A stretch of 64,000 bases of DNA from a candidate division SR1 bacterium. GTDB taxonomy: Bacteria; Patescibacteriota; Gracilibacteria; Absconditabacterales; Absconditicoccaceae. Both the position numbers and the translations under genes were made by a program. Position 1 is the first letter of the stretch. Every line of letters starts with the position of its first letter. The stretch lies in contig JAPLUT010000006.1 in assembly GCA_026397475.1 (NCBI GenBank), forward strand, positions 124,001 to 188,000, written 5' to 3'. The notes under the pieces are model-generated. The model was not told the origin of the DNA, searched no databases, and saw only the letters and a list, made by a program, of their open reading frames with translations. Of the stretch, positions 1-10,262 are shown in pieces.

Positions 1-1378
1 GGTCTGTAATTCTTCTTTTAGTTTCTTGTATGGTTCTAAAGATTGTTAGGAGAATTATTGTTACAGCGATTATTATTGATTTAGGTGCTAATGTTCTAAT
101 AGTATATCGAATTTTATCACTCCACAAGAGTAGTATATCTACTACTTTTATTAAAAATCTTTTTATTTTTCCTGGTCACTTATTCCTTTTTAGTTCTAGC
201 TTTTTTCTCTTCTTCTCTTCTTTCTCAAATATTTTTTCACTCTTTTCTTTGATCTGTTCAAAGAGTTTTTTTGCTATTTTTTCTATCTCTTCAATTGTTA
301 AATTCTCTTTATGTTCTTCGATTATATTGTATATGTCTTTATCGATTGCTTGGCTTGCGTAGAGAGTATTTAGTAAATTATTTTTATTCGAAGCGAGAAT
401 GCTTTCTATTTTTGGATAACTTACTAGATTTTCTAGTATATAACATATTCTATCAAATTTATGTATTTGAGAGTTATGGAGGTGTCTTATAGCAATGTTA
501 TTCTTGTCTCGGAACAAATACTCGTCTTTTTTGGAGTAGGCTTCCATTGTTATTTTTTTGATTGCTGCTTTTATTTTCTCTTTATCTGGTGCGTCTGGAA
601 TGTCATCGAGGTAGTGGACATAATTCTTGATAGAGAAGTAAAGCCGTTGAAGTCAGCTATCCTTAAGCTCTTGAGCCCAGATTTCTAATATTTCTTTTGC
701 ATGATGAAAATCGTCTCACTCCACTTTTGCAATAAACATATTGTAACTTCTTGTAATGTTTTGATCTAAGGTATTCAAAAAATCACAACTATTTTTGATT
801 ATCTCAAAGGATTCTTTTCTTGTTTCCTCAGAGTGTAAGATTTTATTGAATATATCGCTTTCTGACTTTATTTCTTTGCTTCATTCAGACAATCCCTGTA
901 TGGGGTTCTTTTTTGTTACTATAGATTCAAGTTTTCTTCTTGTTTCTAGGTTTTGATCAAGAGATATTTTTAAAACTTCTTTTGATTTTTCTAAAAAATC
1001 TAGAATAATCCCTTCATTTGTGATATTTTCTTTTAGATTCTTTATTCCTTCTTCTCATCATTTTAATACCTCTTGAGATTCAAGAGTATTTATTTTTGTG
1101 AGTTTGTTGTTGATGTCGCTAATGAATCTTTGTTTCTCTTTTTGACGTAATTTAAAAAAATCTGTTGTTGATGTTGCTTCTATATGGTAAAGCGTGCTTT
1201 CCAATTCGCTTACAGTTTCCTTTGTTAAAATATCAAGAGTGGGTATGATGTTATGGAGTTGATGTTGGAGAATATGCTTAATGCTACTTTTTACTGTTCA
1301 TAAAAATCACTCTTTCCTTCAAGAAGATTCGCGATCATTGAGATATAAGTATGTCTTTATAAGCTCTTTCTCGAACAT
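1..1378 (-). CDS. Unknown coiled-coil protein with C-terminal membrane segment (partial)
   Basis: Third gene of a leftward operon; it runs off the left edge, so the C-terminus is missing and about 459 residues are visible. Its ATG shares a base with the stop of the previous gene (TAATG), so translation is probably coupled. The protein is charged and mostly helical, rich in Glu, Lys and Leu, with a very charged stretch around residues 365-400. A hydrophobic segment near residues 434-447 (SIIIAVTIILLTIF) could be a membrane anchor. Several in-frame TGA codons are read as Gly. I do not recognise the family. The context suggests it works with the AAA+ ATPase two genes upstream, perhaps as a membrane-linked partner; this is inference. 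Confidence 0.7.
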
Positions 1379-2388
1379 TAGTAGACGTTCTTAAATAAAG
1401 TCTTTATATATTCCTTGCATCTGTTTTTTATTTCTACCTTGCTTTCATTCAGTGCTCTTGTTGTTTTAATTCAAGCGTGTATGCTATTTAAATCAAAGTA
1501 TTCTCTATCTTTTCAAAGAATATTGACTAATTTGTTGTATTCTCTTCATGTCTTTTCATCAAAGATGCTCGTAATTCCCTGATTTTCTGTCAGTTGTATT
1601 CAAAATACTGGTCGATTCTTTTCTCCCTTTGTGTTCTGATTCTCATTAAATTCTAAAGAAAGTGGATATTCTTCTTGATAGTGCTTTTGTATCCATTCAA
1701 AGATGTACTTTGATCGTTCTTGTTTTTCTTTATCTGAAAGATCTTTGTCCTCCATAAGATTTTTTCCTTCTGAATCCTTTTTATCTTCACATGATATTTC
1801 TACAGTGATTTGTTCTCATAATTGTTTTTGTATCTCTCAGATGCTGTTGAGCAATAATCTGATATGTTGAAAGTGTCTACTGACATCATAAAATTTGTCT
1901 TCTTCTTCTAATTTGCATACTGCATATATTCCATAGGGAATTTTTATTTTCATTCATAGGGGTAGTGGTGGTTGCGCTTCATCTACCCGTATACTCTTAT
2001 ATCTTATAACATCTTTTTTCGCCGGAATCTGGTGCACTCTAATATTTTTATCATCAGGATTGTTTACTTGTTTTTCTTCTAAGACTGGTAATATTGCGCC
2101 ATACTCGTCTATTTTTTTGTGTTCTATGGATATTGTCTTTAATATAGGAACTTGTTTTTCTACGCTAAGGTAGAGAGTTTCTCTTTTTGCATTTTTATAA
2201 CTACTAATAATTTCTTTTTTACTTTCTTGTCGTATGATATTATAAAGAACATTATTTATATCTGATTGTTCTAAAGTCTTTTCTAATTCAGATTTTCTTT
2301 CGAAACTACCAAATCTTCCTCATGATCAAAATCATGTCTCGGTATCTCGTCAGTGCGAATCTAAAAATGAAAAATCTACTGCATTCAT
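1378..2388 (-). CDS. Unknown 336-residue protein of AAA+ operon
   Basis: Middle gene of the three-gene leftward operon. Its ATG lies 6 bases after the stop of the AAA+ gene and in the same frame, and its own stop overlaps the next start. Residues about 17-29 are glycine-rich (GFGSGGRFGSF), with most of these glycines written as TGA, which could be a flexible linker or nucleic-acid-binding tail. The rest looks like a mixed alpha/beta fold with many charged residues. No family motif is recognised; I looked for a von Willebrand A metal site, a common partner of MoxR-type ATPases, and did not see DxSxS. Because it is in phase with the upstream gene, a single TAA separates it from being a C-terminal part of the ATPase. 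Confidence 0.65.
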
Positions 2389-2394
2389 GTCTTT

Positions 2395-5163
2395 TTATAA
2401 CTTGATAGGTAAAATGCTGCTTTTATTGTCTTTGCTTATATGTACTAATACATATCTCTTTGTTGTGTCGAATTCTATATCCGAAATTTCGTGATCTTTA
2501 AATCAAAGATCTTCTAGATCGAACTCTAAAAATGCTTTCATAGGCTCTATTGTTTCCTTAAAGAAACTTGTGTTTTCTTTGGTTGGAGCTTTGAGTCATC
2601 CTATCATTCAAGATGTTTTATCGTGAGAAATGAAAAACAATCATCAATCGTAGATCTTGAAATTTTCAATACTAGGAATATCTAATTGATTGTTGTCGCT
2701 GCTATAGAGGACATCTTGTCCGTTATGGTATCTTATGCTCCAAATTATTCTACTTTCTGTTGTGAAAAATATTTTATTTATCTTTGCTTTAACATCGCAT
2801 GAAGAATTCATTTCATGAAGTCTTTCTGATAAATCTGAAATTATAGAGTCTTTTACGTCGTTTATTTGTATGTACTTATCTCCTGTTGATCAAAATGCTA
2901 TTAAGATATCCTTTTTCTCATTCGTGTAGAGTGAATCACATATAAGTACTTCAGTTTTGCTTTGACGTCATTGTTTGTGCGTTATAATTGTGAGCTCCTT
3001 TGTTTCTGATTTGTATGTGATGCTGTGGTGTTTCTCATCCACTTCAAAAGGACCAGAAGGATTAGTATCTAGTATCTGAATTTCTGATTTATTAAATTTT
3101 AACAAACTTTTATCAAAATTATTTAGAAGTTCTCCAGACTGTTCAGGATAGTGAAGGAGTCTCTTTTCTATCGTCTTATCGTTTTTCTGTTTTGTCTCAA
3201 TAATAAGGTCAAGAAGTGGATTATCGTATCAAAAGTTTTTTATTTGCGTATTTATTTTTCATTGGAGAGAGGTATTTAATCTTTTCCCTGTTGTCAATTT
3301 TGGATCTTTCTCGTCTGTATTTGTACTAAATCATGCACTTTTTATCTTTTCAATAAGATTTTCTTTTTGATTATCGATAGTATCTCCTCCTTTATTCCCT
3401 CAGTACACATCTTGAGTTTGAGATTCAAAAGCTTCTATGAGCGCATCGATTATGTACTCTTTTCTTTTGTTGGTATGTTTCTTTTCTACGATATGGTTGC
3501 GATAAGAAATGAAATTATTTATAAAAGTATCTATCATACGAACAGAAAAGTCTAATGCATTATAGTCTTCTTGGTCTTGGTTCTCTATTATTAATTCTAT
3601 CGTTTTGATTATCTGATTCATCTCTTCTTCTGAAAAAGGAGTAGTGAGATCAGTATTTGATATTTTTGCTGCAATGTAGTGTGCTAAGTTCTCCTTATCT
3701 AAATATTTTAATTCAATGTTATTAAACCTTCTCCCTAAGGGTCCCGCGGGTTTGAATTTGTCGTTGGATGTAGCATATACGCCAAACCATTCAGGAATAT
3801 ATATTTTTTCTTCCATTCCCTGGATTTGGTGATATTTTCCTGTATTTAAATCGAGAAAAGCAAGTAATCATTCGATTTCTTTTTCTTGTACTTTGTCTAT
3901 TTCATCAAGCACGACATTTTCTCCTTTCTCCATCGCGTCTAGTATTTCTCATTTTACTGATTCTTTTTTTGTTAGGAGAAGTTTGTATATCTTCTCATCT
4001 TTTCGGTAATTTAGCATTCTAAGAATATGCTTTTTTATCTTCTCAGGATTCTCTAAATCTCCTGCCTCTAACACTTCTCAAGATATCTTTGCTTTATCTT
4101 TGATGAATCTGCTGATGTTGAATATCGTGTTGATAAAATCAATGAGCGTATAATTATTTGGAAAATTTGATTTGTTGATACGAAAAAGCTCATCTAATCT
4201 TTCGATAAGTTCCTTGGGTTTTAATCATTCGTAGTCCGTACTCACTTCTTTGAAAAATTCCAATTGATTCTTAGTAGGGGAGAGGTTAGTGTTTTGTACA
4301 ATAAGTTCATAAAAATTGATATACTGATGCATACTGATGATTCTGTGGGGTCTTCATTCTTTTTCGCTCTTATATGAAAAGATACTTGTTTTCCCTGTTC
4401 CTGGATGTCCCTTAAGCACTACTTGTCCTACTTTTCCGGGACGACCTTTATTTATCATATCTACTAGCAAATGTTCGTAATAAGGGAGCTTGATATATCC
4501 ATTTTTCTTTTGCTCTTTGAGCCAATCAGCAAATTCTACCTTGCTTATTGCTCAACTATCTCCTTCAATAGCAAGCTGTTCAACGGTTTCTTTGTATTCT
4601 CTTAATTCTTCTTTTATGCTTTTGAGGAAAGATATAATCGAAGGAGTATCTCCAAATTCATCAGATCCAAAGCCATGACGTAAGGTCAGATTATTTTTGC
4701 TGCTGTTTAAAAGATCTATTACGAGTCTGTATTCCTTCTCTTCTAATTTACTTTTGTCTAAGAGATCAATGACTTCTTCTGCGCTATCTTTACTTTTAAT
4801 GTCGCTGAGGATGTCTTTTGTGAGTGCTATTCCTACTTTATTTCCTATGGCATTTACCATCTCTTCACTATCGGCGTAGTTAGAATCAAATTTTAATATA
4901 GGTTCGACAAAAGATATTACGTTATCAATGTGAGTGATAGTTTTTTCTATGGGTCTGATTATGCTTTTGATAATACGTTCAGCCTCCCCAGCTTTGATTA
5001 TATTTTTACCATATTCGACTAGGTTTTCGTCGTTATTATTTATAATGTCTGAGATTTCTTTTCAGAGTTGTTTTGATAAGAACAATCTTGCGGCTCTTTT
5101 ATAGTCTCTTTTGTCACTAGTGTTTTTATTAATTAATTGCGTCATTTCCTTGGCGAAAAACAT
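2395..5163 (-). CDS. Large AAA+ ATPase, MoxR/McrB-like
   Basis: About 922 residues under code 25. The N-terminal 230 residues are helical. A Walker A motif GHPGTGKTS lies near residue 252, Walker B VVLDEID near 417, a sensor-like YATSND near 464, and GPLGRRF near 474 with likely arginine-finger residues. This order matches the AAA_5 / MoxR / McrB class of dynein-related ATPases that remodel protein or nucleic-acid complexes. The gap between Walker A and B (about 160 residues) is longer than usual. The C-terminal 300 residues look beta-rich and match nothing I know. The start is either 5163 or the in-frame ATG at 5145; neither has a well-spaced ribosome site. First gene of an operon with two unknown proteins. 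Confidence 0.8.
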
Positions 5164-5183
5164 ATAAAAAATGATATGTTGTA

Positions 5184-5211
5184 ATTATATCTAGAATTGA
5201 TTTTTTTGCAA
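5184..5211 (-). promoter_or_regulatory. Sigma70-type promoter of AAA+ operon
   Basis: On the minus strand TTGCAA (5211-5206) and TATAAT (5189-5184) are separated by 16 bases, about 20 bases upstream of the first possible start codon of the AAA+ gene. The perfect -10 box and its position support a promoter for the three-gene operon. Confidence 0.5.
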
Positions 5212-5303
5212 ATTTTGAAGGTAATTTGTAAACAAATTTCTAGAGGTCATTTACAACCCAATTTTTCAAACCATTTTGCAACTAAACTCTGGGTGATAAA
5301 GTT

Positions 5304-5340
5304 ATAAAAAAACTCTCCTTTATGACTACAGGGAGAGTCT
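5304..5340 (-). terminator. Intrinsic terminator after WG-repeat gene
   Basis: Read on the minus strand, ACTCTCC and GGAGAGT form a stem around a loop of about a dozen bases, followed by a run of seven T. It sits just after the stop of the WG-repeat gene. Confidence 0.7.
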
Positions 5341-5354
5341 TTGTTAGTGGTGTT

Positions 5355-6875
5355 CTAAAAAGGCAAACAATCATCAATACTTTTTCTATTAATTTCATCA
5401 ATAATAACATACTTTTTCCCATCCAACATTCCAATTTCTATTAGGGAAGCTTCTGTTTCTCCTGTGTATACAGAAAATGCTCTTATATCTGGTGATGTTT
5501 CTTGTAATCCTTTGTATGTAATCTTATCATATTGGGCAGGAACTATTTCTTTAAGCCAACGATTTGCTACTCCATATTTTCCATCACGATTTACTATCAC
5601 GAGAGGGCAATGAATTTCGTTTCCATCTCTTGTTTCAACTAAGGTTTGAATATTATTATAGGCCGTTTCTGTATTATATTTTTCTGTAGTATAGTTATCT
5701 TTATTAGGCCAAGATATTGGAACTCGTAATTTTCGTAAATTTTCTTGGCGTATGTAGTGGGCAAAACTTATATAGGGAATATTTTTTATTTCATCAGTTA
5801 ACTTGCTACTAGATATCAATTCTCTTCCTGTAAATTCAGTTGTTCCCCATACCTTTCCTTTTCTATGAATGAATTCAAGTGAAGAGCCGGTACCGCAAGA
5901 GAGTATTTCATCATATTCTGGAGGAACTATCTCTTTCATTCAACGTTTACTGATACCGAATTTCCCCTCTTTTTTATACTTTATAAATGGCCCATTTCTT
6001 TCATCAATATATTCTACTTCTTTTTCCCATCCTAATTCTTCTGTGGCAAGAATATCTCCTCGTCGAGTACCAAAGCTCTTTAACTGCCGTTTATTGTCAA
6101 GATACGTGCAGATCTTATTTATTTTCCAATCTATCATGGCTTGTCACTCTGAATCTGAAATTGCAAATTCTTTAGAATTATCATCATATCTTGAAGCCAT
6201 TTGATGATTATCTTTCTTCCAAAATAGGTATCCTTCTTGATCAGTACCATATATTTTTTCTGAAAAGGGCTCTTTGATATAATAGACGCTAAAATTCTTA
6301 TTTTTTCTATGAATGATAACGATCCCTTCTTTCTCATCATTTTTTAATCTTATGGTATTGCTTGATTCTTTCTTATAAAACTGTTCTACATTATCATACT
6401 TTATATCAACGAGAATACTTCCTTGACTGTCTATCAATCATTGTTTCCCTCATTTTGTTACGAGAAATAGCCTTTCGTTCTCTCAGATTCCCATATATGA
6501 ATATCCTTGAAACATTTTTATTTCATCAAAACTTGGTTCAAATATTACTTTTAAGTCCTGTGATAAAAGTCCTCGTTTGTCTTCTTCTAAAATAAAGTAA
6601 TGATTGCTATGCACGTCAAATACTATTTTCTTTCCATTACCGAGTACAAGACTTACTTCCTTTTCTGTTTCTGCTTGTATGCTTTCCAAGGTCCAGATTT
6701 TCTTCTTCCCTTGCTTGGTGAGTGATGTTTTATAATCTTTAAAGCCTGATTGTAATAAAGAAAAAACACCTACTGCCATTTGCAGTTTATATTTGTCTCT
6801 TTCCCATCTCTTATATTCTCTACTGTCTTTGGGTCCGAGAGAGGTATCTATCTGTTCTTTAATGTCTTGTATCAT
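5355..6875 (-). CDS. WG-repeat-containing protein
   Basis: A 506-residue protein assembled across at least four in-frame TGA codons. Repeated units of the form 'xGKxGxxxxxxKEIVPxxYDxI' are visible near residues 303-326 (GKFGISKRGMKEIVPPEYD) and 429-452 (GKYGVANRWLKEIVPAQYD), with weaker units earlier (for example RGLLSQDLKVIFEPSFDEI). These match the WG (KWG) repeat family, thought to form beta-sheet repeat scaffolds; their biochemical role is not well defined. No signal peptide or membrane segment is seen, so it is probably cytosolic. It is a single-gene unit, divergent from folD and closed by its own terminator. Confidence 0.75.
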
Positions 6876-7058
6876 AATTTTATTTTAGTTATTATTCTAA
6901 CTAAGTCAATTGTAAGTATGTCTAGTACTTATTATGTCTTATGTGCTAAAGTAGTACTTATATTACTTTTGTTTCTTTACTTGTTCTTGTTGTTTTTAGG
7001 GAATTTATTATAAAATCTTCACTATTAGCTTTCAATAATTTACTTTCTTATTCCAGCA

Positions 7059-8000
7059 ATGCTATTATCCTGAAAAGAATTGTCTGTTTCTCTCAAACAA
7101 GAACTTATCAAAAAAAGAGCTAAATTTTTTGCTACGAGAAATGTGTATGTGGCTATTATCTTTCTTGGTGATAACGCATCATCTGCTACTTATGTAAAAC
7201 ATAAGAAAACGTATGGAGAAGAAATAGGTCTGCCGGTGATCGTCTTTGGACAGAATCATAATGCTGAATACGATAGAAATCAAGCGGGGAAATTCGACGA
7301 TGTCGGGATTTATATCAATCAAAAATATGATAGTATCTGAAAAATAATGGAACTGATTAGATATCTCAATCAGGATAGTGAATGCGTTTGAATTATGATT
7401 CAACTTCCTTTGCCTGAAATGTTTGCAGAGTATAAAGTCCAGATGCTGTCTGCTATTACTCCTACAAAAGATATCGATGGATTGGGTGGAGTGTTGACGG
7501 GATTATCTTCAATAGATTTGATTGATTTTACTCCTGCCACACCAAAAGCTGTTTTTTATCTTCTTGATCATTATGGATTGTGAGATATGAAATGAAAGAC
7601 GGTTTCTATTATAGGACAGAGTAATGTTGTCGGGAAGCCATTAATCCTTGACTGTATCAAAAGGGGAGGAGCCGTTGCGTCATTTAATGAAACGAACGCT
7701 CTCGAAGAAATAAAAACGATGACTAAGCAATCAGATTATATTATTTCTTGTACGGGAAAAGTTCATCTCGTTGATCAAAGTTTTTTCCGTGATGATACAA
7801 CACAAATCGTTGTGGATGTAGGGTACGGACATATTGAATGAAAGCCTGTCGGTGATGTGAATATTGAAAGTATTAAAAATAAGGTCGCTGCGTATACGCC
7901 GGTTCCTGGAGGAATAGGACCGCTTACGGTTGCGTGTTTGTTTGATAATGTTTTTGTATTGCAGGAGTATCAGGAGGTGTTGAAGGCGTATAAATTATAA
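7059..8000 (+). CDS. folD: Bifunctional methylenetetrahydrofolate dehydrogenase/cyclohydrolase FolD
   Basis: 313 residues. FolD interconverts 5,10-methylene-, 5,10-methenyl- and 10-formyl-tetrahydrofolate in the cytosol, supplying one-carbon units for purines and for formyl-Met-tRNA (an fmt gene lies at 34-36 kb). Visible family motifs: an N-terminal SGK whose Gly is TGA, YVKHKK with the catalytic lysine region, [22 protein letters not shown] (dinucleotide-binding loop) and [11 protein letters not shown]. About seven glycines are TGA-encoded. The start at ATG 7059 is chosen because only it includes the conserved N-terminal 'xSGK' strand; a TTG at 7080 would lose it. The length is close to the usual 280-300. 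Confidence 0.93.
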
Positions 8001-8048
8001 TTCAGAATTCAGAAATAAAATAAGTAATTTGAAAATTAAATAAAATTA

Positions 8049-8170
8049 TTTTGTCTCCCTTTGCAAAGGGAGATGCCAAAGGCAGAGGGATTTGTAAACT
8101 AATTTGTTTTTAAAAATCCTCCATCCGCAAAATGCGGATACCTCCTCCTTTGAAATAAAGGAGGACAAAA
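8049..8170. repeat. MITE-like palindromic repeat with TTTTGTC/GACAAAA ends
   Basis: A 122-base intergenic element bounded by TTTTGTC and its exact inverse GACAAAA. Inside are nested hairpins: TCCCTTTGCAAAGGGAGA, a GCCAAAGGC-type arm, ATCCGCAAAATGCGGAT, and CTCCTTTGAAATAAAGGAG. The base composition and C-runs/G-runs resemble the ends of the DUF559 element at 34.8-35.3 kb. It probably is a non-coding relative or remnant of such elements; relatedness is inference. Confidence 0.6.
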
Positions 8171-8272
8171 ACAAAAGAAATGTCAAATAGAAATCGCTTG
8201 GGAGGGGCGATTTTTTGTAATTTTTTGAAAAAAATATATAATCTAGTATCATTTTATTTTGTGTTTTATGGT

Positions 8273-9196
8273 ATGCAAGAAATACTCAAACTAGGTACTA
8301 CGACTTGGACCTATGTACAAGAACCTAATAAAGAAGCCATTCATAAGCTTGCTAAGAAGTATGATTTTCACGAAGTTATCGTGGATGATCTTTTAGAAAT
8401 TAATGCGCAGTCCAAGATTGATAAAAATAGTAATCATTTTTTTCTTGCACTTACGTTTACAAAATATGTAGAGGCGGGAAAAAGATATTTGCTTAATGAA
8501 TTAGATGTTATCATTGGTGATGATTTTATCGTTACAACGATACCTTTGGAATCTTTGAGCTTTAAGGGTCTTCTGGAGACTATGAAAAAAGAAACTCTTG
8601 CTCCTCATGAGTCGTACAAATCATCTCCGTACTATATTCTCTATAGAATTATAGATTCTTTTTACGATAAGACGATGAAATCACTTGCGGTTTCTGCAAA
8701 GACCCTCTTCGCTATCCAAGAAGATATGTCTGATAAAAAGGTAGAAAAAAATGTTGTGGAGGATCTTATGACGGAAAATCTTAATAAAATATTTATTAAA
8801 CATAATTTCTTGTCTCAGGAAGATGTGCTTTCTGAACTTATAGAACATATAGATACCCTTCATGACAAGCATCTCAAAGTATATTATAATAGTTTAAAAG
8901 TTAAACTTTCTAAAATTATTAGTACTATCAAGGTGTTATCAGAAAAAAATGAGTCTTTGATGAAGGCTTATAATACCTTTGTAGGAATCAAAAATAATGA
9001 TAATGTTACGAGATTGACCTTTGTAAATGCTATTTTCATGCCCTTAACTTTGATTGCAGGTATTGGATGAATGTCCGAACGAAGCATGATGACGGGTTCG
9101 GCTAACTGGAGAGTATCTTATCCGCTCTTTATTTTGCTATGTGTTGCTATAGGATACATTACGGTTCGTATTTTCCGTAAGTTTTTCATAAAATAG
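8273..9196 (+). CDS. corA: CorA-like divalent cation transporter
   Basis: 307 residues with the CorA layout: an acidic N-terminal cytosolic domain, a long helical stalk, and two C-terminal membrane helices, the first ending in LTLIAGIG-GMS, the second YPLFILLCVAIGYITVRIF. CorA proteins form pentamers that take up Mg2+ or Co2+ through the inner membrane. The signature loop is usually YGMN; here it reads GGMS (Gly266 is TGA), so the Tyr and Asn are both replaced. The start at 8273 gives a typical N-terminus; an in-frame ATG at 8180 would add residues encoded by repeat-derived DNA. The gene is followed by a strong hairpin. Confidence 0.85.
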
Positions 9197-9474
9197 GCGC
9201 CGAAACTTCTAAAAGAAGTTTAACGCCGATCTTTATCTATAGGAATAATTTTTAATTCCTATATGGTAAATAAAATAGTTATTTGATAACCTAAAGTTGG
9301 CAAAACTACATAAAAAGTGTTTATTGTAAATATCAAAGTAGATATTTTCTATTTTTACTTATAAAAATATATCTATCTGATCTCCTATTTTGATTTCTCC
9401 TTCTTTTCGGGGTATACTTATATTACACAAACGACTCAATATTCAAATTATTTACCTCTTTACTGCATAGTATC
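9197..9474. other. Intergenic, hairpins only
   Basis: No gene seen. A hairpin built from GGCG, AAACTTCT, AGAAGTTT and CGCC directly follows corA (about 9198-9226) and could end its transcript. A second hairpin, ATAGGAAT with ATTCCTAT, is at about 9239-9265. The remainder is AT-rich. Confidence 0.5.
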
Positions 9475-9918
9475 ATGAATAACTTGTCTACAGGATTATC
9501 AACAGAATCACTTCGCAATGTAAATGCTCTTGTTCAAAAGATTGAATGAGTATGCAAAAACATCGAACAAAATCTTGCTATGTGTCTTGAGCTTAATTCT
9601 GACTCTGTAGCTAAATATAGCGTAACTACTGCTAATAAGGTAGAATCAGAATTTGTAGATAGAATTGTTCTCAATATTGATAAAATCAAAAACCATCTTA
9701 GAGATCTTAAAAAGGCATTAAATAAAAAAGTAATTAGTGATATGAGCTCAGTTAATGCTATTATTACTTCATTACAAGAAACTTCTACTACTTTAAACGG
9801 ATTCTTACTTTCAAATAATTTCTTCAATACTACCTTTCAATTGCCAATTATGGAGATTCAAGCAGCTATTGATCAGATTTTTGAAGAAGTAGTTTCGCTT
9901 GAACACGCTCATGCTTAA
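9475..9918 (+). CDS. Hypothetical helical protein, 147 aa
   Basis: Open from ATG 9475 through one TGA(Gly) at 9547 to TAA. The sequence is helix-prone, with hydrophobic residues at heptad spacing (for example IVLNIDKIKNHLRDLKKAL), and lacks a signal peptide, membrane segment or catalytic motif. It resembles small coiled-coil proteins that oligomerise, but no family is recognised. It stands alone between two intergenic repeats and is followed by a G/C-rich hairpin and T-run (9949-9981) that probably ends its transcript. Confidence 0.7.
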
Positions 9919-10262
9919 TTCGTAGGACTGTCTTCCTAAGATATAATTGAAAACTCTCGCGGTATTTCCGGGAGATTTTTTTAATTGAGACGCAGGAAAA
10001 AGTTGAGTGATAACGAAAGTTTTTCCGACGTCGAAATTATATATTTTTATTTCAAAAATATATTGTTTTTATATTCTCTCTCTCCGAACATTGTTCCCTT
10101 GAAAAAGAGAATCCGGCTTAATAAGCAAGATGGATTCCCGCTTTTGCGGGAATGACGCTGAAACGATGGAGAGAGGGGGTGGGGTAACAATCAAGACAAA
10201 TCATCCATTGAAAATAATTGACAAATTCTTATAAGTATATGTAATTTAATCGTAAATATCAC
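9919..10262. other. Intergenic region with repeats and a promoter candidate
   Basis: Contains the terminator hairpin of the preceding gene, one copy of a 66-base dispersed repeat (9983-10048), and the palindrome ATTCCCGCttttGCGGGAAT near 10133-10152, a repeat type common in intergenic DNA of many bacteria. TTGACA at 10218 with TAATTT 18 bases later may be the promoter of the following P-loop gene. No coding sequence seen. Confidence 0.5.
9983..10048 (+). repeat. Dispersed 66-base repeat, copy 1
   Basis: Begins AATTGAGACGCAG and ends with an AT-rich tail after the palindrome TCGACGTCGA-like core CGACGTCG. An inverted, slightly diverged copy is at 19236-19301. Both sit next to hairpin terminators. 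Confidence 0.8.

Noticed and set aside
2395-5163. McrB identification of the AAA+ gene
   Set aside because: There is no DUF3578-type N-terminal domain and no McrC nuclease (PD-(D/E)XK) seen in the two partner genes, so only the general AAA_5/MoxR class is claimed.
6876-7058. THF riboswitch upstream of folD
   Set aside because: No matching stem arrangement or G-rich box; the region is AT-rich with only weak promoter-like words.
8180-8272. Upstream ATG extending the CorA-like protein by 31 residues
   Set aside because: The extra part is encoded by DNA next to a palindromic repeat and is unlike CorA N-termini; the ATG at 8273 fits the family.
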